A stretch of DNA of 64,000 nt from Pseudomonas ovata (GCF_003131185.1 NZ_QFFU01000023.1:1-64000), one strand, 5' to 3'; positions 8,445-17,799 are shown, numbered from the stretch's first letter. A program made the numbers and translations. Notes: generated by a model not told the origin, from the letters alone.

Positions 8445-9634
8445 GCCGCCACTTTCTGTGCTTCCCGGCGCCGCACCTGGCGCCGGGTGTAAACCGACAT
8501 CGTCACGGCCAGCGCGGCGCACAGGCTGATCACCAGGGTCATGGCGGTGGCGGTGCCATCATGCAGCACCCCGACCAGGCTGGACGCGCCGGCCGCCACG
8601 CTGAACTGCAGGCAACCGAGCAGGGCCGAAGCGCTGCCGGCGCGACGGCCCTGGCCGTTCATGGCGCAGGCCGAGGCATTAGGGATGATGCACCCCAGGC
8701 TGGCCAGGCATATGAACAGTGGCACCAGCAGAGGCCATAGTGCTTCAGTGCGCAGCAGGCTGATGCCCAGCACGGTCAAGGCCGCCGTGAGATAAACCAG
8801 AATGGCGCGCGACAGCAAAAAGGCAGGGCCAAAGCGGCGCAGCAGGCGGGCGTTGACCTGCGCGACCAGAATGAAGCCGGCGGCATTCATGCCGAACAGC
8901 CAGCCGTAGTGCTCGGCCGGCACACCGTACAGCTTGATGAACACGAACGGCGAACCGGCGACATACGCAAACATCCCGGCCATGGCGATGCCGCCACTGA
9001 GGGCATAGCCGATAAAGACCCGATCACCGAGCAGATTGAGGTACTGCCTGGGCGCGCCACTCAACGGTGCACGCCGCTCAGGGCTCAGGCTTTCCGGCAG
9101 GCCACGGGTGACCGCGATCAGGCAGGCAGCGCTGAACAGCGTCAGCGCCAGGAAGATTGACTGCCAGCCATAGGCATTGACCATCACCCCGCCCAGCATC
9201 GGTGCCAGGATCGGCGCCAGGCCCATGACCAGCATCAATTGCGAAAACACCTTGGCCGAGCCAATGGCATCGCACGTGTCGCTGACCACCGCTCGGGCGA
9301 TGACCATCCCGGCGCAACCGCCCAGCGCCTGCACGAAGCGCGCCCCGATCAGCCATTCCAGGTTCGGTGCAAAGGCGCACGCCAGCGAAGCGACGGAAAA
9401 CAATGTTACGCCCACCAGCAAGGGCTTGCGTCGGCCAAAGCGGTCAGCGGCCGGGCCATACACCAGTTGCCCGATCGACAAACCGAGAAAGTAGGCGGCC
9501 AGGGTCAGTTGTATGTGTTTTTCATCGGTGCCGAACGCCAGGGCCATGGCTGGAAAGCCTGGCAGGTAGAAGTCGATGGCCAGCGGGCCGAAGGCGCTCA
9601 AGGCGCCGAGAATAAGAATAATGCGAGGATTCAT
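8441..9634 (-). CDS. Bcr/CflA family multidrug efflux MFS transporter
   Basis: A 397-aa inner-membrane exporter with twelve predicted hydrophobic segments. The Bcr/CflA N-terminal signature is LSAFGPLAIDFYLPGFPAM, and the MFS loop 2-3 motif is GPAADRFGRRKPLL. Family members export drugs such as bicyclomycin or sulfonamides using the proton gradient; the substrate here is unknown. Its TAG stop is part of the right arm of the adjoining inverted-repeat element. Confidence 0.9.
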   Translation of the reverse strand: MNPRIILILGALSAFGPLAIDFYLPGFPAMALAFGTDEKHIQLTLAAYFLGLSIGQLVYGPAADRFGRRKPLLVGVTLFSVASLACAFAPNLEWLIGARFVQALGGCAGMVIARAVVSDTCDAIGSAKVFSQLMLVMGLAPILAPMLGGVMVNAYGWQSIFLALTLFSAACLIAVTRGLPESLSPERRAPLSGAPRQYLNLLGDRVFIGYALSGGIAMAGMFAYVAGSPFVFIKLYGVPAEHYGWLFGMNAAGFILVAQVNARLLRRFGPAFLLSRAILVYLTAALTVLGISLLRTEALWPLLVPLFICLASLGCIIPNASACAMNGQGRRAGSASALLGCLQFSVAAGASSLVGVLHDGTATAMTLVISLCAALAVTMSVYTRRQVRRREAQKVAA

Positions 9635-9728
9635 CGAATATCCGTAAGCAAGCTAAGCATTAGGGCCAGTCTACTCGGCTTGCGCACGGATAACTGCGGG
9701 GCGATGAAAAATTACCGTTTGAACGTGA

Positions 9729-9923
9729 TCAAGGCTGAACCTGATAACCCTCCTCAGTGATCAGCTCGATGATCCGTTGCGCCGCCAGCGTACTGGCAAC
9801 CTTGACCTGCTTGCCAGGCAGGTCAACCTCGACCTGCGCCGCTGGATCTTCGCCCTGAATCGCCTGGGTGACCGCACGGGCACAGTGCCCGCACGTCATG
9901 CCTTGAACGTTGAATACGTGCAT
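9729..9923 (-). CDS. copZ: copper chaperone CopZ (single HMA domain)
   Basis: A 64-aa cytosolic metallochaperone. The metal site GMTCGHC (residues 8-14) and the ferredoxin-like HMA fold length are typical. It should carry Cu(I) to the CopA ATPase encoded 0.6 kb away on the other strand. A CueR-type promoter precedes it. Confidence 0.92.
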   Translation of the reverse strand: MHVFNVQGMTCGHCARAVTQAIQGEDPAAQVEVDLPGKQVKVASTLAAQRIIELITEEGYQVQP

Positions 9924-9953
9924 ATGAATGACCTCCGTGAGTGGGATGAGTGC

Positions 9954-9984
9954 ATTCTCAACCTTGCCATCGTGGCAAGGTCAA
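9954..9984 (-). promoter_or_regulatory. CueR-regulated promoter of copZ
   Basis: On the minus strand, -35 TTGACC (9984-9979), an unusually long 19-bp spacer and -10 GAGAAT (9959-9954). A perfect dyad ACCTTGCC - 5 nt - GGCAAGGT at 9961-9981 lies across the spacer. Long spacers with such dyads are the hallmark of MerR-family activators such as CueR, whose gene is at 12704. Confidence 0.85.
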
Positions 9985-10068
9985 GTTCCGCGTCTGTCTG
10001 CCGGGCTGGCATTCGGACTGGCACTGGGCCAAGCTTGGCCATCATCGGTTTTCACAGGAGCATCCGCG

Positions 10069-10449
10069 ATGCGTCGATCAGCTTTGGGCCTCTTGGGCAT
10101 TCTCGGTCTTCTGGCAGCGGCCCCCAGCGTCCAGGCCCAACAGGAATACGGCATCCTGATCATTTCCCGGGAGCGCCTGGAAATAGGCAGCGCCTGCGAA
10201 ATCGGTATTTATGTCCAGGACCAACTGGCCGGCCGGGTGTTCCAGGAACAATCGGTGTCGTTCAACCTGCCGCCCGGCACTGTGAACATACGCCTGACCC
10301 GCCTGCCCGGCACCGTGCCCGGCTGCGCCGCAGGGCTGGAAGCGCAAAGCAGCATGCGCATCAACGTGCGTGCCGGCGACATCCTCAAGTACCGTATCGC
10401 CGCCAACCTGAACGGTTACTACCTCACACCGGCTGGCCTGAATTACTGA
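10069..10449 (+). CDS. small secreted protein of unknown function in the copper locus
   Basis: A 126-aa protein. An N-terminal signal peptide (MRRSALGLLGILGLLAAAPSVQA, positively charged then hydrophobic, probable cut after AQA) sends it to the periplasm. The mature part has two cysteines that could form a disulfide and looks like a small beta-rich domain. I do not recognise the family. The ATG follows CAGGAG by 8 nt. It sits between the copZ and copA CueR promoters, which suggests but does not prove a link to copper. Confidence 0.75.
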   Translation: MRRSALGLLGILGLLAAAPSVQAQQEYGILIISRERLEIGSACEIGIYVQDQLAGRVFQEQSVSFNLPPGTVNIRLTRLPGTVPGCAAGLEAQSSMRINVRAGDILKYRIAANLNGYYLTPAGLNY

Positions 10450-10454
10450 TTGCC

Positions 10455-10485
10455 TTGACCTTGCCCCTGGGTCAAGGTTGATCCT
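10455..10485 (+). promoter_or_regulatory. CueR-regulated promoter of copA-cueR
   Basis: On the plus strand, -35 TTGACC (10455-10460), a 19-bp spacer and -10 GATCCT (10480-10485). The dyad ACCTTG - 9 nt - CAAGGT is at 10458-10478. It shares its -35 and outer dyad with the copZ site and lies 33 bp before the copA ATG. Confidence 0.82.
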
Positions 10486-10517
10486 TGCAGGCATCGAGCC
10501 TTCAGGGAGTGAATACC

Positions 10518-12707
10518 ATGCAAGAACCCATCGTCTTCGACCTGCCGATTGGCGGCATGACGTGCGCCAGTTGCGCCGGCAGGGTCGAACGCGCCCTGGC
10601 CAAGGTACCGGGGGTCGACAGCGTGACGGTCAACCTGGCCAACGAACGAGCGCATGTCCAGGCCCGCCCCGGCCTTGATCCGCAGAGTTTGATCGCGGCG
10701 GTCAGCCGTGCCGGCTACGCAGCCAGCCTCGCGCCCGCCCCTGCCGAGACCCGGGTACGCCAAAGCAATCACGAACGCTGGGCGGTGCTGCTGGCCCTGG
10801 CACTGGCCTTGCCGCTGGTCCTTCCAATGCTGCTGGCGCCGCTGGGCGTGCACGCCATGCTACCGGCCTGGCTGCAGTTCGCGCTGGCCACACCAGTGCA
10901 GTTCATCCTCGGCGCCCGCTTTTATGTCGCCGCCTGGAAAGCCGTACGCGCCGGCGCCGGCAACATGGACCTGCTGGTCGCCCTGGGCACCAGCGCCGGT
11001 TACGGCCTGAGCGTCTACGCCTGGATCAGCGCGGCACCCGGCACCACACCGCACCTGTACTTCGAAGCCTCGGCCATGGTCATTGCCTTGGTGCTGCTGG
11101 GCAAACACCTCGAAAGCCGCGCCAAGCGTCAGACCGCCAGTGCCTTGCGCGGCCTGGAAGCGCTGCGTCCGGAACGGGCCTGGCAAGTGATCGATGGCCA
11201 GGAACACGACGTGGCGATCAATGCGCTGCGCATCGACGACGTGGTGCTGGTGCGCCCTGGCGAACGCTTTCCGGTGGACGGCCAGATCATCGAGGGCCAG
11301 AGCCATGCCGATGAAGCGCTGATCAGTGGCGAAAGCCTGCCAGTGCCCAAGCACCCGGGCGACACGGTGGTCGGCGGCGCCATCAACGGCGAAGGCCGGC
11401 TGTTGGTGCGGGCCACGGCCCTGGGTGCTGAAACCGTACTGGCGCGCATCATTCGTCTGGTCGAAGACGCCCAGGCCGGTAAGGCGCCCATCCAGCGCCT
11501 GGTCGACAAGGTCAGTCAGGTGTTCGTACCGGCGGTGCTGGTCATCGCCCTGCTGACCCTGGGAGGCTGGCTGTATGCCGGTGCCGGCCTGGAGGTCGCG
11601 CTGCTTAATGCCGTCGCCGTGCTGGTGATCGCCTGTCCGTGCGCCCTGGGCCTGGCCACGCCGGCGGCGATCATGGCCGGCACCGGCGTGGCGGCCCGAC
11701 ACGGCATTCTGATCAAGGATGCCGAAGCCCTGGAGCGCGCTCATCAGATCGACGTGGTGGTGTTCGACAAGACCGGCACGCTGACCGCCGGCACCCCGCG
11801 CATCACCAACATGAGCGCCGCCCGGGTCAACGAAGAGCAACTGCTGCAATGGGCCGGCACGCTGCAGCGGGGCAGCGAGCACCCGCTGGCCAAAGCTGTG
11901 CTGGAGGTGTGCGCACAATGGCAACTGCCGCTGGAGATGCCCGAACACAGCCAGGCCTTGCCGGGTCGCGGCATCACCGCCAGCGTGCAAGGCCGGCAGC
12001 TGGCGCTGGGCAATCACCGCCTGCTGGACGAAAACAACCTGTCGATGGGCGAACTGGCCGAGTCCGCCCACACCTGGGAAGCCGAAGGCCGCACGGTGTC
12101 CTGGCTGGTGGAACTGGCCCCGGAGCCGGGCGTGATCGGGCTGTTCGCCTTTGGCGACACCGTCAAGCCCGGCGCCGGGCAGGCGGTGCAGCAACTGATC
12201 AAGCGCGGCATCGTGCCTCATCTGCTGACCGGCGATAACCAGGGCAGCGCCCGGACCATCGCCAAGGCGCTGGGCATCTTTGAAGTGCATGCGCAGGTGT
12301 TGCCGGCCGACAAAGCCGCGATTGTCAGCGCCCTCAAGCGTGACCGGGTGGTGGCGATGGTCGGCGACGGCCTTAACGACGCGCCGGCCCTGGCCGCCGC
12401 CGATGTCGGCATCGCCATGGGCGGCGGCACCGATGTGGCCATGCAGGCCGCCGGCATCACCCTGATGCGTGGCGACCCGCGCCTGGTGCCGGCGGCACTG
12501 GAGATCAGCCGCAAGACCTACGCCAAGATCCGCCAGAACCTGTTCTGGGCCTTTGTCTACAATCTGATCGGCCTGCCTTTGGCCGCCCTGGGCTACCTCA
12601 ACCCGGTGCTGGCCGGCGCGGCCATGGCTTTGTCGAGTGTCAGCGTGGTGGGCAATGCCTTGCTGCTCAAGGCCTGGAAGCCGAAAACCCCGGTGGATCA
12701 AGCATGA
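10518..12707 (+). CDS. copA: Cu(I)-exporting P1B-type ATPase CopA
   Basis: A 729-aa inner-membrane copper pump. There is one N-terminal HMA domain (GMTCASC, Cys16 and Cys19), transmembrane helices, the actuator ISGES motif, the ion-path motif C373-P374-C375, the phosphorylation site D417-KTGT, and the hinge GDGLNDAPAL. CPC identifies the Cu+/Ag+ subgroup. ATG at 10518 follows AGGGAG. The stop overlaps the cueR start (ATGA), so the regulator is translated from the same mRNA. Confidence 0.95.
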   Translation: MQEPIVFDLPIGGMTCASCAGRVERALAKVPGVDSVTVNLANERAHVQARPGLDPQSLIAAVSRAGYAASLAPAPAETRVRQSNHERWAVLLALALALPLVLPMLLAPLGVHAMLPAWLQFALATPVQFILGARFYVAAWKAVRAGAGNMDLLVALGTSAGYGLSVYAWISAAPGTTPHLYFEASAMVIALVLLGKHLESRAKRQTASALRGLEALRPERAWQVIDGQEHDVAINALRIDDVVLVRPGERFPVDGQIIEGQSHADEALISGESLPVPKHPGDTVVGGAINGEGRLLVRATALGAETVLARIIRLVEDAQAGKAPIQRLVDKVSQVFVPAVLVIALLTLGGWLYAGAGLEVALLNAVAVLVIACPCALGLATPAAIMAGTGVAARHGILIKDAEALERAHQIDVVVFDKTGTLTAGTPRITNMSAARVNEEQLLQWAGTLQRGSEHPLAKAVLEVCAQWQLPLEMPEHSQALPGRGITASVQGRQLALGNHRLLDENNLSMGELAESAHTWEAEGRTVSWLVELAPEPGVIGLFAFGDTVKPGAGQAVQQLIKRGIVPHLLTGDNQGSARTIAKALGIFEVHAQVLPADKAAIVSALKRDRVVAMVGDGLNDAPALAAADVGIAMGGGTDVAMQAAGITLMRGDPRLVPAALEISRKTYAKIRQNLFWAFVYNLIGLPLAALGYLNPVLAGAAMALSSVSVVGNALLLKAWKPKTPVDQA

Positions 12708-13114
12708 ATATCGGTCAAGCGGCACAACGCACCGGCCTGAGCGCCAAGATGATCCGTTACTACGAATCCATCGGCCTGCTGCAACCGGCCGAGCGCAGCG
12801 ACAGTGGCTATCGCCGCTACAGCCCGCACGATCTGCACGCCCTGAGCTTTATCAAGCGCTCAAGGGACCTGGGGTTTTCACTGGGGGAAGCCGGCAAGCT
12901 GCTGACCCTGTGGCAGGATCGTGAACGCGCCAGCGCCGACGTCAAGGCCCTGGCCCTGCGCCATGTGGAAGAACTGGAAAGAAAGATCGTCGAGATGGCC
13001 AGCCTGCGCGACACCCTTAATGATCTGATCGACCACTGCCAGGGCAACGACCGCCCCGACTGCCCGATCCTCAAGGACCTAGCGTCGGGCGGTTGCAACA
13101 GCACGTCGACATGA
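12704..13114 (+). CDS. cueR: copper-sensing MerR family activator CueR
   Basis: A 136-aa MerR-type regulator with an N-terminal winged helix (MNIGQAAQRTGLS, then MIRYYESIGLL). A long dimerization helix leads to the metal loop with Cys112 and Cys120 (HCQGNDRPDCP), the same positions that bind Cu(I) in E. coli CueR. It should twist the long-spacer promoters before copZ and copA when Cu+ or Ag+ is bound. It is co-transcribed with copA (4-bp overlap), forming an autoregulatory loop. Confidence 0.93.
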   Translation: MNIGQAAQRTGLSAKMIRYYESIGLLQPAERSDSGYRRYSPHDLHALSFIKRSRDLGFSLGEAGKLLTLWQDRERASADVKALALRHVEELERKIVEMASLRDTLNDLIDHCQGNDRPDCPILKDLASGGCNSTST

Positions 13115-13147
13115 ACACGGCCAGATGGCACTGCGCTTTAGCGATCA

Positions 13148-13241
13148 TGTGGGAGGTAGCTCTGCTCGCGACTGGCCGTGACAGACGCCAGAAATGCGCC
13201 AGACCCACGACCGCTTTCGCCAGCTGCGCTGCCTCCCACAG
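13148..13241. repeat. REP-type inverted pair
   Basis: TGTGGGAGGTAGCTCTGCTCGC (two parts: TGTGGGAGG at 13148 and GCTCTGCTCGC following) is mirrored by GCCAGCTGCGCTGCCTCCCACA-like sequence ending at 13240. It is a typical Pseudomonas REP doublet between cueR and the convergent RIO kinase gene, and may end both transcripts. Confidence 0.65.
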
Positions 13242-13267
13242 GGCAGCGCTGCCTTACATGACCTGCT

Positions 13268-14164
13268 TTAGCGCATCCACGGTGGAATCGGCTCTTCGTT
13301 GGCCGGCTCGGCCGTCGTTTCGGCCGCCGCACGGGCGGCCTGTCGGCGGGCTTCGTCGCGCTGGGCGGCTTCGATTTCGCGCATCACACCGTACACATCG
13401 GCGCTTTCCTCGTCGTCCGGGAACTCGCCGGTCAACACCGTCTCGGGCGTCAACGTGGCCGCCTCGTAGTGCGACCACATTTCGCGGGCATAACGGGTCT
13501 GCAACAGCTCCGGCGCAAAGCGGCCAAAATAGCTGGCCATGTTGCCGACATCGCGCTCCAGCATGCTGAACGCATGGTTGTTGCCCGCCGCATCCACCGC
13601 CTGGGGCAGGTCGATGATCACCGGGCCGTCAGGCGCCAGCAGCACGTTGAACTCGGACAGGTCGCCATGCACCAGGCCGGCGCACAGCATCAATACAATC
13701 TGCTTGATCAGGAAGGCGTGGTACTCGCGCGCCTGGTCGGGCTCAAGCTCGACATCGTTCAGGCGCGGCGCAGCATCGCCGTAGCCGTCGGTGATCATTT
13801 CCATCAACAGCACGCCGTCGAGGAAGTCATACGGCGTCGGCACGCGCACACCGGCACTGGCCAGCTTGAACAGCGCCGCCACTTCGGCGTTCTGCCAGGC
13901 CTCTTCAGCCTCCTTGCGCCCGTACTTGGTGCCCTTGGCCATGGCGCGTGCCTGTCGGCTGTTACGCACCTTGCGCCCTTCCTGATACTCCGCCGCCTGA
14001 CGGAAACTTCGTTTGTTGGCCTCCTTATAGACTTTGGCACAGCGCAGTTCCTTGCCGCAGCGCACCACATATACAGCTGCCTCTTTACCGCTCATCAGCG
14101 GACGCAGCACCTCGTCGACCAGACCGTCTTCGATCAGGGGTTCAATGCGTTTTGGAGTTTTCAT
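13268..14164 (-). CDS. RIO-type serine protein kinase
   Basis: A 298-aa RIO1-like atypical kinase. It has an ATP-binding Lys44 in RCAKVYKE, catalytic loop HGDLSEFN (H166-N173, with Asp168), and metal-binding Asp185 in VIIDLPQ. A low-complexity Ala/Glu C-terminal tail ends in IPPWMR. RIO kinases act in ribosome maturation in archaea and eukaryotes; bacterial members are little studied. It is a single gene with no obvious partner beside it. Confidence 0.88.
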   Translation of the reverse strand: MKTPKRIEPLIEDGLVDEVLRPLMSGKEAAVYVVRCGKELRCAKVYKEANKRSFRQAAEYQEGRKVRNSRQARAMAKGTKYGRKEAEEAWQNAEVAALFKLASAGVRVPTPYDFLDGVLLMEMITDGYGDAAPRLNDVELEPDQAREYHAFLIKQIVLMLCAGLVHGDLSEFNVLLAPDGPVIIDLPQAVDAAGNNHAFSMLERDVGNMASYFGRFAPELLQTRYAREMWSHYEAATLTPETVLTGEFPDDEESADVYGVMREIEAAQRDEARRQAARAAAETTAEPANEEPIPPWMR

Positions 14165-14316
14165 CGGCTTTCAGTGTGGGTCCTTTGCCTGATACGCGGT
14201 ACCGCCGTTATACGGCAATCTTCTACACGCGAGTAGAGGGAGCAGTGACAGGGTTTGACACCCGATGATAATCCGGGCGTGTCGCGGCTGTTGGAGTAGC
14301 AGCTTTCACGCCAGTT

Positions 14317-15126
14317 TCATCCGTGGCGAAACAACTCGCCAGGGGTAAACCCGAACAGGCGCTTGAACGCGGCAATAAAGGCCGATGTCGAGTCGTAGCC
14401 GCTTTGCAGCGCGGCCTGGGTGACGCTGGCACCGCCGTGCAAGGCCTCCAGCGAAGACAGTAACCGCGCCCGCTGGCACCAGCCGCGAAAGCTCAGGCCT
14501 GTTTCACGCTGAAACAAACGCATCAGGGTTTTTTCCGATGTGCCCAGCCGTGCCGCCCATGCCTGCAGGCTCACAGGCACGGCCGGGTCGCCGATCAATT
14601 CGTTGCACAAGCCCAATAAACGCCCATGACGCGGCAAGGGCAGGCTGAAACCGACCTCCGGCAAGGTCGCCAGTTGATCCAGCAGCACCTGCACCAGACG
14701 CGCCTCGGCGCTGTCGTGCTCGGGGTAGGTGGCAGGCAACTGGCAAAAATGCTTGATCAATTCGCGCGCCAGCGGCGTGACCTCCAACACCCGGCAACGC
14801 CCGGGTGCCCACTCGCAGTCGCGGCTGCGCACGTACAGGCTGCGCATCTCGGCCTGCATCGAGGTCAGCACCTGGTGTTCGAGCCCGGCCGGAATCCACA
14901 CGCCCCACTGCGGCGGCGCGAAAAAGCTGCCCTCGCTGGTGTGTACCCCCAATACGCCACTGATGGCGTAGGAAAACTGCACCCAGTCATGACAGTGCGG
15001 TGCTGTCCACGACCCCGCCCCCAGGCTTTCGGCCCGGGCATATAGCGGTCGCGGCAGATCTTCCAGGTCCGGAATGCTGCGCAGCCCGACTCTTGAGGAT
15101 TCGACAGATTGTCCGTTACTCGGCAT
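14317..15126 (-). CDS. AraC family transcriptional regulator
   Basis: A 269-aa regulator. The N-terminal cupin-like sensing domain includes PHCHDWVQFSYAISGVLGVH (about residues 43-62). The C-terminal double helix-turn-helix is at about 165-265 (LQAWAARLGTSEKTLMRLFQRE, then TQAALQSGYDSTSAFIAAFKRLFG). It is divergent from the SBF-like transporter with 79 bp between, so control of that gene is plausible. Confidence 0.9.
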   Translation of the reverse strand: MPSNGQSVESSRVGLRSIPDLEDLPRPLYARAESLGAGSWTAPHCHDWVQFSYAISGVLGVHTSEGSFFAPPQWGVWIPAGLEHQVLTSMQAEMRSLYVRSRDCEWAPGRCRVLEVTPLARELIKHFCQLPATYPEHDSAEARLVQVLLDQLATLPEVGFSLPLPRHGRLLGLCNELIGDPAVPVSLQAWAARLGTSEKTLMRLFQRETGLSFRGWCQRARLLSSLEALHGGASVTQAALQSGYDSTSAFIAAFKRLFGFTPGELFRHG

Positions 15127-15205
15127 CTAATGGCCTTATGTCGCAAGACGGCAGAAGTGCATCAGAGTAGCCTGCCGACATTCTCTTTTACAAAGATCCA
15201 AGGCC

Positions 15206-16234
15206 ATGCAAGCACTCAAACACCTCAAGCGCGTCGTCACCGACTGGTTCCTGTGCGGCATGGTGCTGATGACGATACTGGCGTATTTCTTCCCGCACTT
15301 CGGCGGCACGGGCGGCACCCTGCATGCCGAATACCTGATCAAGGGCGGCGTGTTCGTGGTGTTCTTCCTGCACGGCATCCACCTGTCCAGCGAGCAGATC
15401 GTCAAGGGCCTCAAGAACTGGCGCCTGCATGTGATGATCCAGGCATTCACGTTCGTGGTGTTCCCGCTGATCTGGCTGGCCTGTGACCGGCTGCTGGGTA
15501 CGCACCTGCCGGCCATGCTGATGCTGGGCTTCCTGTACCTGTGCGCGCTGCCGTCGACCATTTCATCGTCTGTGGCGCTGACCGGCAGCGCCGGCGGCAA
15601 CGTGCCGGCGGCGATCCTCAATGCCAGCCTGTCCAGTGTGCTGGGCATTTTCATCACGCCGTGGCTGATGAGCCTGGAAATGGGCACCGGCGCCGGCGGC
15701 ATCGACCTGGGCGACACCTTGCTGGACCTGTGCAGCATTCTGTTGCTGCCGTTGATATTGGGCCAGTTGCTGCGCCCGCTGCTGGGCAAGTTCTTTGCGC
15801 GCTACAAGAAAATCACCAACGTCATCGACAAACTGGTGATCCTGCTGCTGGTGTACGCAGCCTTCTGCAACTCGATGCTGTCGGGGTTGTGGCAGCAACA
15901 GGGCAACAGTGTGATCGTGGCGGCCATCGTCGGCAGTGCGCTGCTGCTGGCCGTGATCCTGCTGCTGACCACCTCGACCGCACGGGTGCTCAGGTTTGAC
16001 CATGCCGACAAGGTCGCGGCGGTGTTCTGCGCGACCAAGAAATCCCTGGCAGCCGGCGCGCCGATGGCAGCGATCATCTTCAGCGGACACCCGGCCATGG
16101 GTCTGATCCTGCTGCCGATCATGATCTATCATCCGCTGCAACTGATCGTCTGCTCGGTGATTGCCGAAAACTACGCCAGCCGGCACAAACGCAGCCTGTC
16201 CGAGGCCGCACTGGAAGAGGCGCGTGCGGCCTGA
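15206..16234 (+). CDS. SBF-like (bile acid:sodium symporter family) membrane transporter
   Basis: A 342-aa inner-membrane protein with about ten hydrophobic segments. Motifs typical of the SBF-like family (PF13593) include ALPSTISSSVALTGSAGGNVPAA and VFCATKKSLAAGAPMA. The family is related to sodium:bile acid symporters, but the bacterial substrates are mostly unknown. The divergent AraC gene may control it. Downstream is a 94-bp space with a weak GGCATGAAA/TTTCATGCC inverted repeat before the convergent hydrolase gene. Confidence 0.87.
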   Translation: MQALKHLKRVVTDWFLCGMVLMTILAYFFPHFGGTGGTLHAEYLIKGGVFVVFFLHGIHLSSEQIVKGLKNWRLHVMIQAFTFVVFPLIWLACDRLLGTHLPAMLMLGFLYLCALPSTISSSVALTGSAGGNVPAAILNASLSSVLGIFITPWLMSLEMGTGAGGIDLGDTLLDLCSILLLPLILGQLLRPLLGKFFARYKKITNVIDKLVILLLVYAAFCNSMLSGLWQQQGNSVIVAAIVGSALLLAVILLLTTSTARVLRFDHADKVAAVFCATKKSLAAGAPMAAIIFSGHPAMGLILLPIMIYHPLQLIVCSVIAENYASRHKRSLSEAALEEARAA

Positions 16235-16328
16235 GGGACGCCCTCGGCAGGCATGAAATGACCTGCGCCTTTCGCGCCCCCCCAAGGTGGTTTTCATGCC
16301 GCTCATACGTTGTGCTTGATGAGCGCGC

Positions 16329-17777
16329 CTACATCAACCCTTCATCATCGAGCATGACCCGCGCATAGAACACGATCGCCACCGTGGGGATCAGCGCCGA
16401 ATACCCCGGCCGCAGCGCGCTGCCCAGCCGCGTCACCAGGCGCTGCACCGGCACCTGGCGCACGGCCCCCAGCCAGCCCTTGAGCGCACCGCGCGTCCCG
16501 TTGGCCACCAACGCCTTGCCCGGCCCGGTCGAAGCGTCGGCCGCCTTGAACGACGCTGCCAGGGTCAGCCGCTCGGCCAAGGCATCGACGTGCCGGGCAT
16601 ACACCGCCCACGGCATGGCCCTGACATGGGCCTGCGGTGCCTGAATCAAGGCCTGCACAAACGGGTGATCATCGGCAAAGGCATGGCGAAAGAAGCTGCG
16701 CAGCAACAGCACCTCGACCTCCACCACCGTCGCGCACTGATGCAATGCCTCGCCCAGGCCATACTGGCGGGCAAGCATGCCCAGCACCCGGGTGTAGGAC
16801 ACCCCATGGCGGCGCGCGGCATTGAGCAGAAAATGCCCGCCCACCAACTGGAACTCACGCACAAAGGCATAGGCGCGGTCGGTCTCTGAGTCCTTCAAGC
16901 GGGTCCAGCGGCTGCGGCGCAACTGCCGGATGGCCTCGTCCAGCACATACGCCGGTGAACGCTGCAGCACACTGTGCAGGTACGCGTCCTGCAGCACCGG
17001 GTCCAGGTCGACATCGCGTGGCAAAACCTCATCCACGGTCGGCTCGCGAAAACCACTGAATGCGCAGGCCACCAGCACTTCACGCAAACGCATCCAGTAA
17101 TGGTTATGGCCAAACCCCTGCATGTGCACGTTATCGAAAGGCTCGAGCGCCATCCTGCCCAGGCTGCGCTCGCCCAGGTTGAGCAACAGGATCTGATCGT
17201 CACGTGACCAGGCATTGATCAGGCGCCCGGTAATGCACGGGCGCAACTGCGCCGCCTCGGCAGCCTCGATGCGCACCGCCGCGCCCATCAGCAACACATC
17301 GCCGATGGTCAGTGAGGTATCGGGCGCATCGCGCTGCTGCCTGAGCACGCTGACCAACAACCGGCCGCCCAGCGAATGACCGATCAGGTTGATCTGACGA
17401 ATGTGCGGATGATGCTCGGCCAGGTAGCCCGTCAATTGCGGCAGCAGGACCTTGCCCATGGCTTCGGCTTTGGCGCGGATGCGCGCAAAGTGCAGCGCCC
17501 GGTCACCGGCCAGTGCGGCGGCAGCGGCCAGCGGGTGCACACGGGCGGCGGCCATCAACAAACCGCGAGAGCGGTTGTCCAGTTGTGCAAAATGGCTCGA
17601 CGGCCAGAAAGCCAGCACATTGACGCTCTGGCGCAGCTCGCCGGGAATGCTGTTGGCCAGCAGGCGCCGGTCATCCAGATCGTGGCCGGCCGAATAGCCA
17701 TGAACGAAGATATTGGCGACGTTGCCGGTGGCCCTGGGCAGCGTCAGAAACTTGAAGTGATTGTCCACAGGCCTCAC
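16329..17777 (-). CDS. DUF726-like alpha/beta hydrolase
   Basis: A 482-aa predicted serine hydrolase. The N-terminal strand and oxyanion region is IFVHGYSAGHD (about residues 23-33), and the nucleophile elbow GHSLGG is at 133-138 with Ser135. A C-terminal region of about 250 residues ends in a hydrophobic stretch that may bind the membrane (ALIPTVAIVFYARVML). It resembles DUF726/TMCO4-type hydrolases; the substrate is unknown. The start is GTG at 17777, or GTG at 17768 with a closer GAGG; neither has a strong ribosome site. The small membrane gene lies just upstream and may share its transcript. Confidence 0.7.
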   Translation of the reverse strand: MRPVDNHFKFLTLPRATGNVANIFVHGYSAGHDLDDRRLLANSIPGELRQSVNVLAFWPSSHFAQLDNRSRGLLMAAARVHPLAAAAALAGDRALHFARIRAKAEAMGKVLLPQLTGYLAEHHPHIRQINLIGHSLGGRLLVSVLRQQRDAPDTSLTIGDVLLMGAAVRIEAAEAAQLRPCITGRLINAWSRDDQILLLNLGERSLGRMALEPFDNVHMQGFGHNHYWMRLREVLVACAFSGFREPTVDEVLPRDVDLDPVLQDAYLHSVLQRSPAYVLDEAIRQLRRSRWTRLKDSETDRAYAFVREFQLVGGHFLLNAARRHGVSYTRVLGMLARQYGLGEALHQCATVVEVEVLLLRSFFRHAFADDHPFVQALIQAPQAHVRAMPWAVYARHVDALAERLTLAASFKAADASTGPGKALVANGTRGALKGWLGAVRQVPVQRLVTRLGSALRPGYSALIPTVAIVFYARVMLDDEGLM

Positions 17778-17799
17778 GCGTCTGGCGGCACCGCCGCGT

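Noticed and set aside
10860..12725. A 621-codon open frame opposite copA
   Set aside because: It is antisense to a gene with all P-type ATPase motifs, and has shadow-frame composition.
16250..16299. GGCATGAAA/TTTCATGCC inverted repeat between two convergent genes as a terminator
   Set aside because: The arms are separated by about 30 nt with no T run, so it is a weak candidate.
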